Below are positions 8,442 to 17,200 of a stretch of DNA of 64,000 bases, piece by piece; position 1 is the stretch's first letter, and the number at the start of each line of letters is the position of its first letter. The position numbers were made by a program, and so were the translations under genes. A model generated the notes under the pieces. It saw only the letters and a program-made list of their open reading frames with translations, ran no database searches and had not been told where the DNA came from. The stretch is from Crocinitomicaceae bacterium (GTDB lineage: Bacteria; Bacteroidota; Bacteroidia; Flavobacteriales_D; Crocinitomicaceae): the NCBI GenBank assembly GCA_016708105.1, contig JADJGJ010000001.1, positions 1,426,001 through 1,490,000 of the forward strand. Direction: 5' to 3'.

Positions 8442-8670
8442 TAATTCTTGATAACTAGTTTTATAAAGACATTTTACGGAAAAAATTTCCAAATGTTATA
8501 AGTGATGTAAAAATATGAAATATTCCGGATATATTTTCATGCCTTACTGCATGGGCGTCAGTAGTATTAGAATCATTAAAAGAAATCTGCAAGAAAGACT
8601 CAACGATGCAATCAGAATTAAGCAATGGAATACCGATACGATATCGGCCTTGAAGTGTCAAACAGCAACA
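8442..8670. other. Cassette DNA between Fic and the surface-protein gene; possible gene remnant
   Basis: There is no convincing intact gene. A + strand frame from about 8477 to the TGA at 8652-8654 reads KKFPNVISDVKI, one in-frame TGA, then NIPDIFSCLTAWASVV and ESLKEICKKDSTMQSELS, and looks like the end of a real protein. A 66-codon leftward frame (8461-8661) is rich in hydrophobic residues and is probably its antisense shadow. The sequence TATTCCGGATATA here echoes the 12-bp repeats. Confidence 0.35.
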
Positions 8671-8671
8671 C

Positions 8672-11600
8672 CTATTTCAACACCGTAACATGTCCACGCA
8701 GCGTGATGTAGGGATTCTCAAAACAATCAGATTCAAGTTTGATGAAATAAACATAAACGCCATCTTGCACCAAGGTGCCGTTGTAGATACCGTCCCACTT
8801 TTCATAAGGATCATGGGAATGGAAAAGCACTTGTCCCCACCGGTTGAAAATAAAAATTTCATAGTTGACTAAATGCGTGTAATCACCAAATACTACTTCA
8901 AATTCATTGTTCAATAAATTGCCATCGGGTGTGAACGCATTCGGAATATAAATAACCTGATCAAGACCAGAAAATGTCACTTGAATTGAATCAGTATAAG
9001 TTGTTCCACACAATGTTTGTTGCACAGAATACAAACCTGTTTCAGTAACATTAATTGCCGGTGAATATTGGTTTGTTGACCAATGGAATTGGCCGGCCTG
9101 TACACCGGTGTGTAGGAGGACTTGATTGTCCATACATGTTTCAATATCTGGTCCTAGAGAAATTTGCATTGGATTTAAAAAGCTAATTTGAATTTGATCA
9201 AACGCCTGACATCCATAATTATTTGTGACTTCAACGCTGTATGTTCCTGCATCCAACACAACCAGCGTATCAGCATTTGATCCATTGCTCCACAAAACAT
9301 TTGAAAATCCATTAGCGGTGAGAACAAATTCTCCTGGGCAGGCAGCAGTATCATCACCAAGATCAATAACTGGAATAGGAGCGAGAAAAACATCGATGGT
9401 ATCAGCATCAAAGCAACCGTTCAAATCAATTCCATTAGCAATGTACTGACCAGAATTAGTAACATTAATTGCGGATCCGATTTCTCCGGTGTTCCAGTTA
9501 ACTGTTCCTGAATATCCGGACGAACTGAGAACAGCTTCGTTAGCACAAATATTTATATCAGGTCCTAAATTTAATTGCAAAGGAATATTGAAGAAAACAT
9601 CTACATTGTCGTTTTGCTGACAGCCGGAAGAGTTTGTCACCGTTACAGAATAATTCCCTGATGAGGTAACATCTATACTGCTTGTCGTTGCCCCGGTGTT
9701 CCATAGTATAGACGGAAAAAAACCTGCACTCAAAACAATGGTATCTCCCTCGCAAGCCTGTTGGTCTGCACCCAAATCAATATTTGGAAGAGGCATTAAA
9801 GAAATGTTTACGGTATCATAACTTAAACATCCTGCGGCATTTTCACCTATGGCTGAATATTGTCCTGACGCAGTAATCCAATTTGTCAGACCAATTGAAC
9901 CGTCAGACCACGTGAGCGTTCCTACAAATGCACCCGGATTAAGTAACAAACTATCAGCACAAAGAGTTTGATCAGCACCAAGAGAAAATGGAGTAGGGGA
10001 ACCGAAAACGACGTAAGTAGAATCTGCAAGAATACACCCTCCCGTATTTATTGATACACTATACCAGCCAGTGGTGTTGACTGTGATTGTTTGCGTGCTT
10101 TCACCTGTTGACCAGGAATAATTCGGATATCCGCTACCCGCATCCAAAACAATTGGATTACCTGCGCATTCAGATAAAGAATCAGGCATACTGAGAGTTC
10201 CTGATCCACCTGAAGAGGTCATGGTGATCAACAAAGTATCAGATAACGGATAACAAAAATCATCTTCATAAATAATTTCAATTTGTGGATTACCGCTGTA
10301 CAAAGGATCAGGAGTGATAGTCAAAATCCCAGCACTGATACTACACGTTGCACCGGTCATTCCGGTAATTGAATACGATAAGTTATCACCCTCAGCATCC
10401 GAAAATCCTGCCAATGGATCAATGGTGAAACTTGAAGGGTAACCACAAAAGAAGTTGATAAGCGTATCAGGTATTTGGGGGAGGGTGTTGGAGAAGTGGT
10501 ATGTGTAAGGAAATAGATTCCAGCCGGACCCAACATTGACACCAATTGGTAAGGCATTTAAAACAAAGTTGCAACTTGCCCCCGGTAAATTCGCATCATT
10601 AATAACGCTGACATTCGATAATGAACTTGAACCTGCCATGGCAATCCAATATATTTTTCCATCTGGCCCGCGTTGAATTCCTTTTGCATTAATAGATGAA
10701 CTTGTGCTGACATTATGAATCAAAGTAACCGGCACAAGCGGCGTATTTAGATCATATTGGTGTAAGGAACCACCGTTGCTTGGCGTTATTCCTCTGAATT
10801 TAGAAATATACAATTTAGATCCGTCAGCTGAAAACTCAACATCTAATACCCCGCCAAAGTGGCTAGTTGAAGAGCCTATTGGTGTACCTGGAACATTGGT
10901 AAATGCTGAACAAACCCCTGTTGCCGGGTCGAAATCTGCAACTACCACAGGTTCATTTTCTGCAAGTGAACAAATTCCTATTTTGTTATTTGCAGTTGAA
11001 AATCGAATGCGACAGAATTCAGTGTAGGGAATTCCAAGTGGATAATTAGCCTGAAAGGTAATACCTGATGAAGTAATTTCGTAAACATCAAGAGAGGCTG
11101 AATTGTTTTTACCGACTAACAAATAATAATCGTGAGAATTTGCTTTTGGAATAATTTCTATTCCTTCACTCACATCAGTTGCAAGTAGAATATTTTTTTG
11201 ACCTGGAGCCACATCTCCCAATGGCGAACCAACCATTCCATTACCAACCAGGTTCATATCAACAACAGAGTAGTATAAGTTACCAAGAACTGGTGTAGGC
11301 CAATATTCTGTTTGAGTTGTGATTGTAAAAACATACCAAGAATTACAATCACCGGGTATTTTGCAAGCAGCTCCACTTGAAAAGGTTGCTGGTGCTCCAT
11401 TAAGACCATTGCCGTTTGGCATCACTGCATGCGTGGCATCAATCACATTTTGCCCATCTGAATAAAATAATAAATCTCCATTTGATGGATCAACAATGCT
11501 AGAGCCACAGCCATAAACATAAGGTGTGTATGAAGTATTGGTTATAAAAGGTGTGTTAGTGGTTAAATTAAATTGAATACCACGCGTGTGATTTCCAAAA

Positions 11601-11683
11601 TGCCAAACGTGATTTTCTAGTTGACTCCAAGTAGACCCAATAAAAAAACAAAGTACCGATAATAGAAAGTACCGTTTGTTCAC
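8672..11683 (-). CDS. Large T9SS surface protein with six Ig-like repeats and type B sorting domain
   Basis: The start is GTG at 11683, followed by a signal peptide (KRYFLLSVLCFFIGSTWS). Residues from about 20 to 400 look like a propeller-type domain (SNGDLLFYSDGQNVID, GKIYWIAMAG). A cadherin-like segment follows (FSDAEGDNLSYSITG), then six repeats of about 68 residues with the pattern L-G-x-D-x-x-x-C ... LxWxxG ... SGxYSVxVTxxxGC. The last 95 residues are the gliding-motility-associated, type B T9SS C-terminal domain (IPNAFTPDGNLLNNEF, IFNRWGQVLF, WDGIYNG, DGVYVYFIKL). The protein should be exported by Sec and T9SS to the surface or medium. It has about eleven D-(S/T)-(A/I/L/V/T) sites. It begins 9 bp after the LamG gene, so the two form one unit. 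Its 3' end is duplicated at 6931-7083. Confidence 0.93.
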   Translation of the reverse strand: MNKRYFLLSVLCFFIGSTWSQLENHVWHFGNHTRGIQFNLTTNTPFITNTSYTPYVYGCGSSIVDPSNGDLLFYSDGQNVIDATHAVMPNGNGLNGAPATFSSGAACKIPGDCNSWYVFTITTQTEYWPTPVLGNLYYSVVDMNLVGNGMVGSPLGDVAPGQKNILLATDVSEGIEIIPKANSHDYYLLVGKNNSASLDVYEITSSGITFQANYPLGIPYTEFCRIRFSTANNKIGICSLAENEPVVVADFDPATGVCSAFTNVPGTPIGSSTSHFGGVLDVEFSADGSKLYISKFRGITPSNGGSLHQYDLNTPLVPVTLIHNVSTSSSINAKGIQRGPDGKIYWIAMAGSSSLSNVSVINDANLPGASCNFVLNALPIGVNVGSGWNLFPYTYHFSNTLPQIPDTLINFFCGYPSSFTIDPLAGFSDAEGDNLSYSITGMTGATCSISAGILTITPDPLYSGNPQIEIIYEDDFCYPLSDTLLITMTSSGGSGTLSMPDSLSECAGNPIVLDAGSGYPNYSWSTGESTQTITVNTTGWYSVSINTGGCILADSTYVVFGSPTPFSLGADQTLCADSLLLNPGAFVGTLTWSDGSIGLTNWITASGQYSAIGENAAGCLSYDTVNISLMPLPNIDLGADQQACEGDTIVLSAGFFPSILWNTGATTSSIDVTSSGNYSVTVTNSSGCQQNDNVDVFFNIPLQLNLGPDINICANEAVLSSSGYSGTVNWNTGEIGSAINVTNSGQYIANGIDLNGCFDADTIDVFLAPIPVIDLGDDTAACPGEFVLTANGFSNVLWSNGSNADTLVVLDAGTYSVEVTNNYGCQAFDQIQISFLNPMQISLGPDIETCMDNQVLLHTGVQAGQFHWSTNQYSPAINVTETGLYSVQQTLCGTTYTDSIQVTFSGLDQVIYIPNAFTPDGNLLNNEFEVVFGDYTHLVNYEIFIFNRWGQVLFHSHDPYEKWDGIYNGTLVQDGVYVYFIKLESDCFENPYITLRGHVTVLK

Positions 11684-11692
11684 AGCCTTAGC

Positions 11693-12631
11693 TTATTGGA
11701 TAATGAGTTTTTTAGTCTCGATACCTTCGGTGGTAATAAACTGGATAAAGTAAACACCTCTTTCCCATGATGAGATATCAAGAGTAATTAAACTTTTTAA
11801 TTCAATGGAACAATTAAAAACAACTTTACCAGCTTCATCAATGATACTCATAGAGCAGTCATCAAGTTCAATATTGACAAACTGTGTAGCAGGATTTGGG
11901 TAGATAGTGAACTCGTCTTTTGAATCTTCAGCAAGAGTGTTATACTGATCGTAATTGCAAAGTAACTCCATTTCCTGAATGGTTAATACCCTATTATATA
12001 TTCTAACTTCATCCAGCTCTCCGGTATAAAAGTTTGAATTTTCTAATCCCCATTTGCCTAAAATTAAATCTTGAGAATTATCTATTGCTGGATTAGACGT
12101 TCCGGTGGTGATAGTTTTTTCAAGTTGACAGTCTACCCATATTTCCCATGTGTTTTCATAAACAACTGATATTATGTGATGCCACTGGTTATCGGCTATA
12201 TAAGTGTCGCTGTAGTCTGTAAAAACAAACGAGCCGGATCCATCTCTTCCTGCAGTTCCTGCGTAACCATTATTGAATACTGTAAAATAACCGGCATCTT
12301 CAGTATAGGTATATTTTGAAATTGGATACTGATCTGCAAGACTGGATGTTTTTGCCCAGAAACTAATAGTAATAACATCGGTGATTCCTCTGTTTGAAGT
12401 TCCGAGTGAAATGTAATCATTCACTCCGTCAAATGAGTATGCACCGTTAGTTTCACCACCTAAACCCGTTGCCAGTGAAGCTCCGTTGACAACTCCATTC
12501 AACGCCGTTGTACTATTGTCATTAGCATTCCCATCAAAAGGATAGTACCCAACCAAACCAAGATTCAAATCCTGACTAAAAGTCAAAGAAAAATAAACAG
12601 AAAGGGAACTAAGTAAAATAATTTTTTTCAT
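11693..12631 (-). CDS. Secreted LamG-domain protein with T9SS type A sorting domain
   Basis: I place the start at the ATG at 12631 (MKKIILLSSLSVYFSLTFSQ, a signal peptide); a longer frame runs into the IS and is not likely original. A concanavalin A/LamG domain follows (GLVGYYPFDGNANDNS, FDGVNDYISLG, ISFWAKT, GELDEVRIYNRVLT). The last 75 residues are the type A T9SS domain (FTIYPNPATQFVNI ... GVYFIQFITTEG). LamG domains often bind glycans or other surface ligands. An IS4-type element sits 12 bp upstream of the start, so the native leader and promoter, or the link to the pse operon, is cut. Expression would now depend on the IS. Confidence 0.9.
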   Translation of the reverse strand: MKKIILLSSLSVYFSLTFSQDLNLGLVGYYPFDGNANDNSTTALNGVVNGASLATGLGGETNGAYSFDGVNDYISLGTSNRGITDVITISFWAKTSSLADQYPISKYTYTEDAGYFTVFNNGYAGTAGRDGSGSFVFTDYSDTYIADNQWHHIISVVYENTWEIWVDCQLEKTITTGTSNPAIDNSQDLILGKWGLENSNFYTGELDEVRIYNRVLTIQEMELLCNYDQYNTLAEDSKDEFTIYPNPATQFVNIELDDCSMSIIDEAGKVVFNCSIELKSLITLDISSWERGVYFIQFITTEGIETKKLIIQ

Positions 12632-12634
12632 ATG

Positions 12635-12643
12635 TTTTGGAAT
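12635..12643. repeat. 9-bp target duplication of the IS4 element, left copy
   Basis: TTTTGGAAT here is repeated at 14040-14048, directly outside the two inverted tips. A preceding G is shared too, so 10 bp is possible. The length suits IS4-family elements. Confidence 0.85.
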
Positions 12644-14039
12644 CACTACTGTCCGATAAAAAAAATTTAAAAGCGGGATTTCCATAACAGATTTCCCGCT
12701 TTAGTGTAATTTGGTTTTGACGAACTAAATACACATGAATAAAAGTAACTACTTTTTTTGGACAGTCGGTTTTCGGACAGCTGATTTCTTTAATTGACCC
12801 AACTCTTGTAAGCAGAGTGGTTAAGAACCGTAACTCTGATTATTATACCAAACGATTTGACACATCTGATCACTTAATCAGCATGTTGTTTTCAACTTTC
12901 GCCAATTGTTCATCGTTGCGAGAGGTTGCCGGTGCTATGCTTGGGCTCAAAGGAAAGACAAATCATTTTCAGTTAAAAAACATTCCGCACAAAAGCACGT
13001 TGAGTGATGCAAATGCTCGAAGGAGTCATGAGGTTTTTCAAGAGATTTATTATTTATTGTACAAAGAGTACTCAGGGGTTATCTCGGACAGCCGAAAACA
13101 ATATGTATGGGAACAAAGGGTGGAAATTATTGATTCAACAACTATTTCATTGTTTCGTGATTTATTGAGCTGTGTTGGCAGAAAATCCTCCAATGGCAAA
13201 AGAAAAGGAGGCATAAAAGTACACACTCAAATTAATCTTCAGGAACAGGTTCCAAAACTGATTTGGTTTTCATCAGCGACAACACACGATAAAAATTCCT
13301 TAAAAAACTTAAGCTGGAAAAAGGCAAAATAGCTGTGTTTGATAAAGGATATAATGATTATAAAACCTTTGATGAATTCACAAAACAACATCTATTTTGT
13401 CACCAGACTAAAATCAAATGCAACCTATGAATTGGTTGTAGAAAATGATATTCCCAGCTATATTGACGCAGGTGTATTGAAAGATGAAATTATAAAAGTT
13501 GAAGTCAAAGACAACGGAAAATATCTCAAAACTACTGAACTCAGAAGAATTGCTTACTGGGATGACGAACACAAAAGATGCTTTGAATTTATAACCAACA
13601 TACAAGGGATGAACGCAGGACACATCGCACTCATTTACAAAAAACGATGGCAAATTGAATTACTTTTCAAACAGCTCAAACAAAACTTTCCGCTAAAATA
13701 TTTTTTAGGCGACAATGAGAATGCAATCAAAATTCAGATTTGGTGTACGCTAATAGTGAATCTGCTGTTGACCGTTATCCACAAAAAATTAAACGAAAAT
13801 GGGCTTTCTCTAATCTGGCCAACTTTTGCAGACTGCATCTCTTCAATTACATTCATCTGATCAAATTTCTAGAAAATCCAGAAAAGATTGGCTAGTTGAA
13901 ATAGATCCACAACTTCAATTCGAATTTAGTTCAGCCTGAAAAGAGGGGGCTTACTTTTGAAATACAAGGCTTTTCATACGCAACCATGCGGGTTTTGAAA
14001 GGGTTTTTACGTACTTTTAGTTTTTATCGGACAGTAGTG
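12644..14039. mobile_element. IS4-family insertion sequence, about 1.4 kb, degenerate
   Basis: Tips are perfect inverted repeats: CACTACTGTCCGATAAAAA at 12644 and its reverse complement ending at 14039. A 9-bp duplication TTTTGGAAT flanks the element. One rightward transposase gene, frameshifted several times, fills it. The element is inserted between pseI and the LamG gene. The clean duplication shows simple transposition rather than rearrangement. Confidence 0.92.
12735..13939 (+). pseudogene. IS4-family transposase, about four frameshifts
   Basis: Starts MNKSNYFF at 12735. The frame changes at the T7 run near 12760, so that FGQSVFGQLISLIDP continues in another frame. Further changes fall near 13305, 13385 and 13820, and the end is WLVEIDPQLQFEFSSA with a stop at 13937-13939. 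The catalytic parts are visible: Asp in EIIDSTTISLF, Asp in AVFDKGYNDY, and the YREK signature Y-KK-R-WQI-E-LLFKQL-K. The intact protein would be about 400 residues. At least the first break is in a homopolymer. Confidence 0.87.
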
Positions 14040-14048
14040 TTTTGGAAT
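14040..14048. repeat. 9-bp target duplication of the IS4 element, right copy
   Basis: TTTTGGAAT, identical to 12635-12643. Removing the IS and one copy leaves about 37 bp between the pseI stop and the LamG gene start. Confidence 0.85.
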
Positions 14049-14073
14049 TTATAAAACCAAGGTACAAAAAATA

Positions 14074-15120
14074 TCAAATTATGTCATCATTTTTTAGAGG
14101 ATTTCCGCTCTGTAGGTCATGTGCAGCGGTTTTTCCGAGAATATTTTTCAAATGTTTCGGGTGCATGCCAAATCCCGGTCTAACTGACCTAACATTGTTT
14201 TCGGTAAATTTTTCACCGGCTTTTATGTCCTCAGCAATAAAAAGTGAACGAGAAAATTCACGGCTTCTTTTTTTCTTTTCTGTCATTTCAAAATTGGGTG
14301 AACCAATCATTTTTTCTGCCAGACGTACGCCTTCAACCATCTTTTGAAAATCTTCAGAATCAAGTGAGAAATGTGAATCAACTCCACCAATTTTTTTATC
14401 AAGTATGAAGTGTTTTTCAATCACAGCACTGCCAAGTGCAACACTTAAGATGGCTGCTTCAATGCCTAACGTGTGATCTGATAATCCGGAAAGTACGCCA
14501 AACTTTTTTATAATTTCAGAAATATTTGAAAGTATTGCAGATTCCGGCGTTGCAGGATATTCTGACGTACATTGTAATAAAATTATCTGATCGTTTCCAG
14601 CTTTTTTACATGTCTCAATAGCCAGCGCGATATCTTCTTCATCTGCAATGCCGGTAGATATAATCACAGGTTTATTTTTAGACGCTACGTATTCTATCAG
14701 TGGCACATCAGTTATTTCAAACGACGCAATTTTATATGCCGGTGCATCTAATGATTCAAGCAAATCAACAGCGGCTTTGTCAAAGGGAGATGAAAAACAG
14801 ATTAAACCTTCTTCTTTTGCTACACGAAATAATTCTTTATGCCAATCCCAGGGCGTATAAGCTTCTTGATATAAATCGTATAGATATCTGCCATCCCAGA
14901 CTGTTCCTTGTTTGATTCTGAAGTAATCATTTTTAATATTCAGCGTGATTGAGTCGGCTGTATAAGTTTGCAATTTGATGCAATCTGCTCCTGCTTTTTT
15001 TGCGGCTTTTATAGTCTGAATTGCCGTTTCCAAACTTCCATTATGATTTGCTGATAGTTCAGCAATTATGAAAGTTTTACCTTTGCCAAGTTCAAAATTC
15101 CCGATTTTAATAGCTTTCAT
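14074..15120 (-). CDS. pseI: Pseudaminic acid synthase
   Basis: This 348-residue protein is of the NeuB family: a TIM barrel over about 1-275 (FIIAELSANHNGS, GADCIKLQTYT, SGLSDHTLGIEAA, EKHFILDKKIGGVDSHFSLD) and a C-terminal SAF/antifreeze-like domain from about 285. The WDGRYLYDLYQEAYTPWDW segment marks PseI rather than the sialic or legionaminic acid synthases. It condenses phosphoenolpyruvate with 2,4-diacetamido-2,4,6-trideoxy-altrose to give pseudaminic acid in the cytoplasm. Its ATG overlaps the stop of the pseG-pseH gene by ATGA, so translation is probably coupled. It is the last pse gene of the operon; 26 bp later the IS4 duplication begins. Confidence 0.95.
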   Translation of the reverse strand: MKAIKIGNFELGKGKTFIIAELSANHNGSLETAIQTIKAAKKAGADCIKLQTYTADSITLNIKNDYFRIKQGTVWDGRYLYDLYQEAYTPWDWHKELFRVAKEEGLICFSSPFDKAAVDLLESLDAPAYKIASFEITDVPLIEYVASKNKPVIISTGIADEEDIALAIETCKKAGNDQIILLQCTSEYPATPESAILSNISEIIKKFGVLSGLSDHTLGIEAAILSVALGSAVIEKHFILDKKIGGVDSHFSLDSEDFQKMVEGVRLAEKMIGSPNFEMTEKKKRSREFSRSLFIAEDIKAGEKFTENNVRSVRPGFGMHPKHLKNILGKTAAHDLQSGNPLKNDDII

Positions 15121-16511
15121 AGTTTTAATCTGTAAAGAAACGAATCCGGATAATCAGTTGTTTTTTCTTCATTAAAATTGCATGCTTTGAATGATTTGCA
15201 TGATGCAGAATTAGTAGTTTTTACATAACCCAATATTTCTTTGATTCCATTTTTTTCTTTGAGCAGTTTTTTTATACCCAATTTGAGCAATGGTTGTGCA
15301 AATCCTTTCCCCCTGCTTGATGGAGACAATAGATAACTGATTGTTGCTTTGGAATCCTCAATATCAAATCTGATCTGACCAATACGAATTTCTTCAAACA
15401 GCGCAATAAAGTAAACGGAGTTATCATCCGAGATTTTTTTCATGTACCATTTGCTATGTGTATCAAATGGAATTGGATCAGATAAATATGATTGTTTTCT
15501 AACTTCAGCATCATTTACCCAATTGTACACTTCGTGAATGTCTGATTGATCTGCGTATCTAAGAGTCATTCCAAGTTCATACTCTAGTGTAACAAACTCC
15601 TTTAATAATCGCTCCGGTGAATTACCATCAATCAATTCTTTTTGGCGATTAAAAAAATCCAATTGTCCTTCAAATTTTCTAGCAACACCGTATGAAATTA
15701 AATAATTGAATATGAATTTTTGGTTATCTGCTGTCTGAATAAGGTATAAACAGCCGTCAGAACATGCGAGAAATTCAAGTGATACTGTACTGGCGCTGGT
15801 AATTGCAAATGCTGTCTGTTGCATCAATTCTGCCATTTGATATGCAGTTGCCCCCTTAATTATCTTACAGTTTTGATTCTGTAGTTTTTCAAGTTGTTCA
15901 GCATATTTGAAAGCGGAACCTAAGACTACTATTTTATTGAGTGATGAATCAAGTTGTGCAATTGTTTTACATGTGTAATTGTCAGGATCAGCACCTCCGA
16001 AACATATCAAGACGTCAAATTTCTTTGTAGAAAATTTGTTTTTTCGTAAGAAATCTTTTCTCAACATGACGTAATCTGTACCGAGACATTTTCTGCTAAG
16101 GAAATCTGAATAAATGTCAAGAGGATCAAGACCACCAGCGTGATTTATAATTAGATCAGCAGGATTTTTGAAGGTATGCACGTCATCAAGGTAAACAACT
16201 TTAAATTTTGTACAAAGGCTTTCAATATATGCTTGGGTAAACTGATATCCATCTATGACAAAAATGGAAGATTTCGTCTGGTACTCTGTAAAAATAAAGT
16301 CAATTTCTTGTTCAATAGAAAAGTCTTGAGGTATAAAATTAGTCTTGTACTTGTCAGGTATTATCTGATGAGTTGTTTCAACCTTGGTCAGAAATGTAAT
16401 GGAAAAATGATTCTCAATAAATTCAGCAAGTGCTAATGAACGGTACAAATGACCCAGTCCAATGGTTGAATTTCCATCGCAGCGAAAAACTATCTGCGTT
16501 TTATTTATCAC
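15117..16511 (-). CDS. pseG: PseG hydrolase fused to PseH-type N-acetyltransferase
   Basis: Two enzymes are joined. Residues about 1-310 are PseG, the UDP-sugar hydrolase (IVFRCDGNSTIGLGHLYRS at the start, FDVLICFGGADPDNYT, ITSASTVSLEFLA). Residues from about 315 are a GNAT domain (MTLRYADQSDIHEVYNW, KWYMKKI, ISYLLSPSSRGKGFAQPLL), matching PseH, which N-acetylates the 4-amino group. The order of reactions is PseH then PseG, so the fusion would bring together successive steps. I chose the GTG at 16511, which gives VINKTQIVFRCDG close to the usual PseG N-terminus and overlaps pseF by 11 bp; a TTG at 16547 would add 12 residues. No separate pseH is present in the operon. Confidence 0.92.
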   Translation of the reverse strand: MINKTQIVFRCDGNSTIGLGHLYRSLALAEFIENHFSITFLTKVETTHQIIPDKYKTNFIPQDFSIEQEIDFIFTEYQTKSSIFVIDGYQFTQAYIESLCTKFKVVYLDDVHTFKNPADLIINHAGGLDPLDIYSDFLSRKCLGTDYVMLRKDFLRKNKFSTKKFDVLICFGGADPDNYTCKTIAQLDSSLNKIVVLGSAFKYAEQLEKLQNQNCKIIKGATAYQMAELMQQTAFAITSASTVSLEFLACSDGCLYLIQTADNQKFIFNYLISYGVARKFEGQLDFFNRQKELIDGNSPERLLKEFVTLEYELGMTLRYADQSDIHEVYNWVNDAEVRKQSYLSDPIPFDTHSKWYMKKISDDNSVYFIALFEEIRIGQIRFDIEDSKATISYLLSPSSRGKGFAQPLLKLGIKKLLKEKNGIKEILGYVKTTNSASCKSFKACNFNEEKTTDYPDSFLYRLKL

Positions 16512-17199
16512 CTGAATTATTTCTGAGTTCAAATAATTTTTCTGCAATCACCCAATCCTCTGGTGTATCAATATCTACCGCATCTAAGGCATTAATTTCA
16601 AATCCAAACGACTTTTCTGGGTAGAGTTTTTTCTGTTCCATAAAAGCGGATTTTCGGATAAAATAAACTTGACCGGCATCGTGAAAAGCGGGGTTAAAAT
16701 CTTGTGAACGCTTCTTCATGTTTTCAGGCCAAATCATGGACATTAAGCCTTCATTATTTTTTTGCAACGCACGGTAAATCGGAAATCCAAATTGCTGTAC
16801 AGTGAATACTGCTTCAACCCCAGGCTTCAGTTGTTGACTCATTTCGATTAGCTGATCTGAGTTAATAAATGGTGCCGTTGCAAGCATGCAACATATTATG
16901 TCAAAATCAAGATTTTCTGCTGATAAATTATGCAATACTTCTGCAATGACATCAGCAAGCACTGCATGATCATTTGAATTTTCTGAACTTCGAGTGAACG
17001 GAACTTCTGCTCCATATTGAAGAGCAATTTTTTCAATTGAACTATCATCCGTTGAAACGATAATACGCTGAAATAAATTTGATTTTTTTAACGTATCTAT
17101 TGAATAAGCAATAATCGGTTTTCCCGCAAACAATTTAATGTTCTTTCCCGGAATTCGCTTGCTTCCGCCGCGTGCTGGTATGATGGCAATAGCTTTCAA
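16501..17199 (-). CDS. pseF: Pseudaminic acid cytidylyltransferase
   Basis: The enzyme activates pseudaminic acid with CTP to CMP-pseudaminic acid. It belongs to the CMP-NeuAc synthetase family: N-terminal nucleotide-binding motif IPARGGSKRIPGKN, then a CMLATAPF segment, HDAGQVYFIRK and the C-terminal DAVDIDTPEDW. I chose the TTG at 17199 because it yields MKAIAIIPARGG, the usual N-terminus, and lies 2 bp after the stop of the methylase gene; frames from 17226 (ATG) or 17244 (TTG) would overlap that gene and add non-homologous residues. It overlaps the pseG-pseH fusion. Confidence 0.93.
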   Translation of the reverse strand: MKAIAIIPARGGSKRIPGKNIKLFAGKPIIAYSIDTLKKSNLFQRIIVSTDDSSIEKIALQYGAEVPFTRSSENSNDHAVLADVIAEVLHNLSAENLDFDIICCMLATAPFINSDQLIEMSQQLKPGVEAVFTVQQFGFPIYRALQKNNEGLMSMIWPENMKKRSQDFNPAFHDAGQVYFIRKSAFMEQKKLYPEKSFGFEINALDAVDIDTPEDWVIAEKLFELRNNSGDK

Positions 17200-17200
17200 T

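Noticed and set aside
8461..8661. Leftward 66-codon reading frame
   Set aside because: Hydrophobic composition without motifs and no start signal; the opposite strand looks more coding-like.
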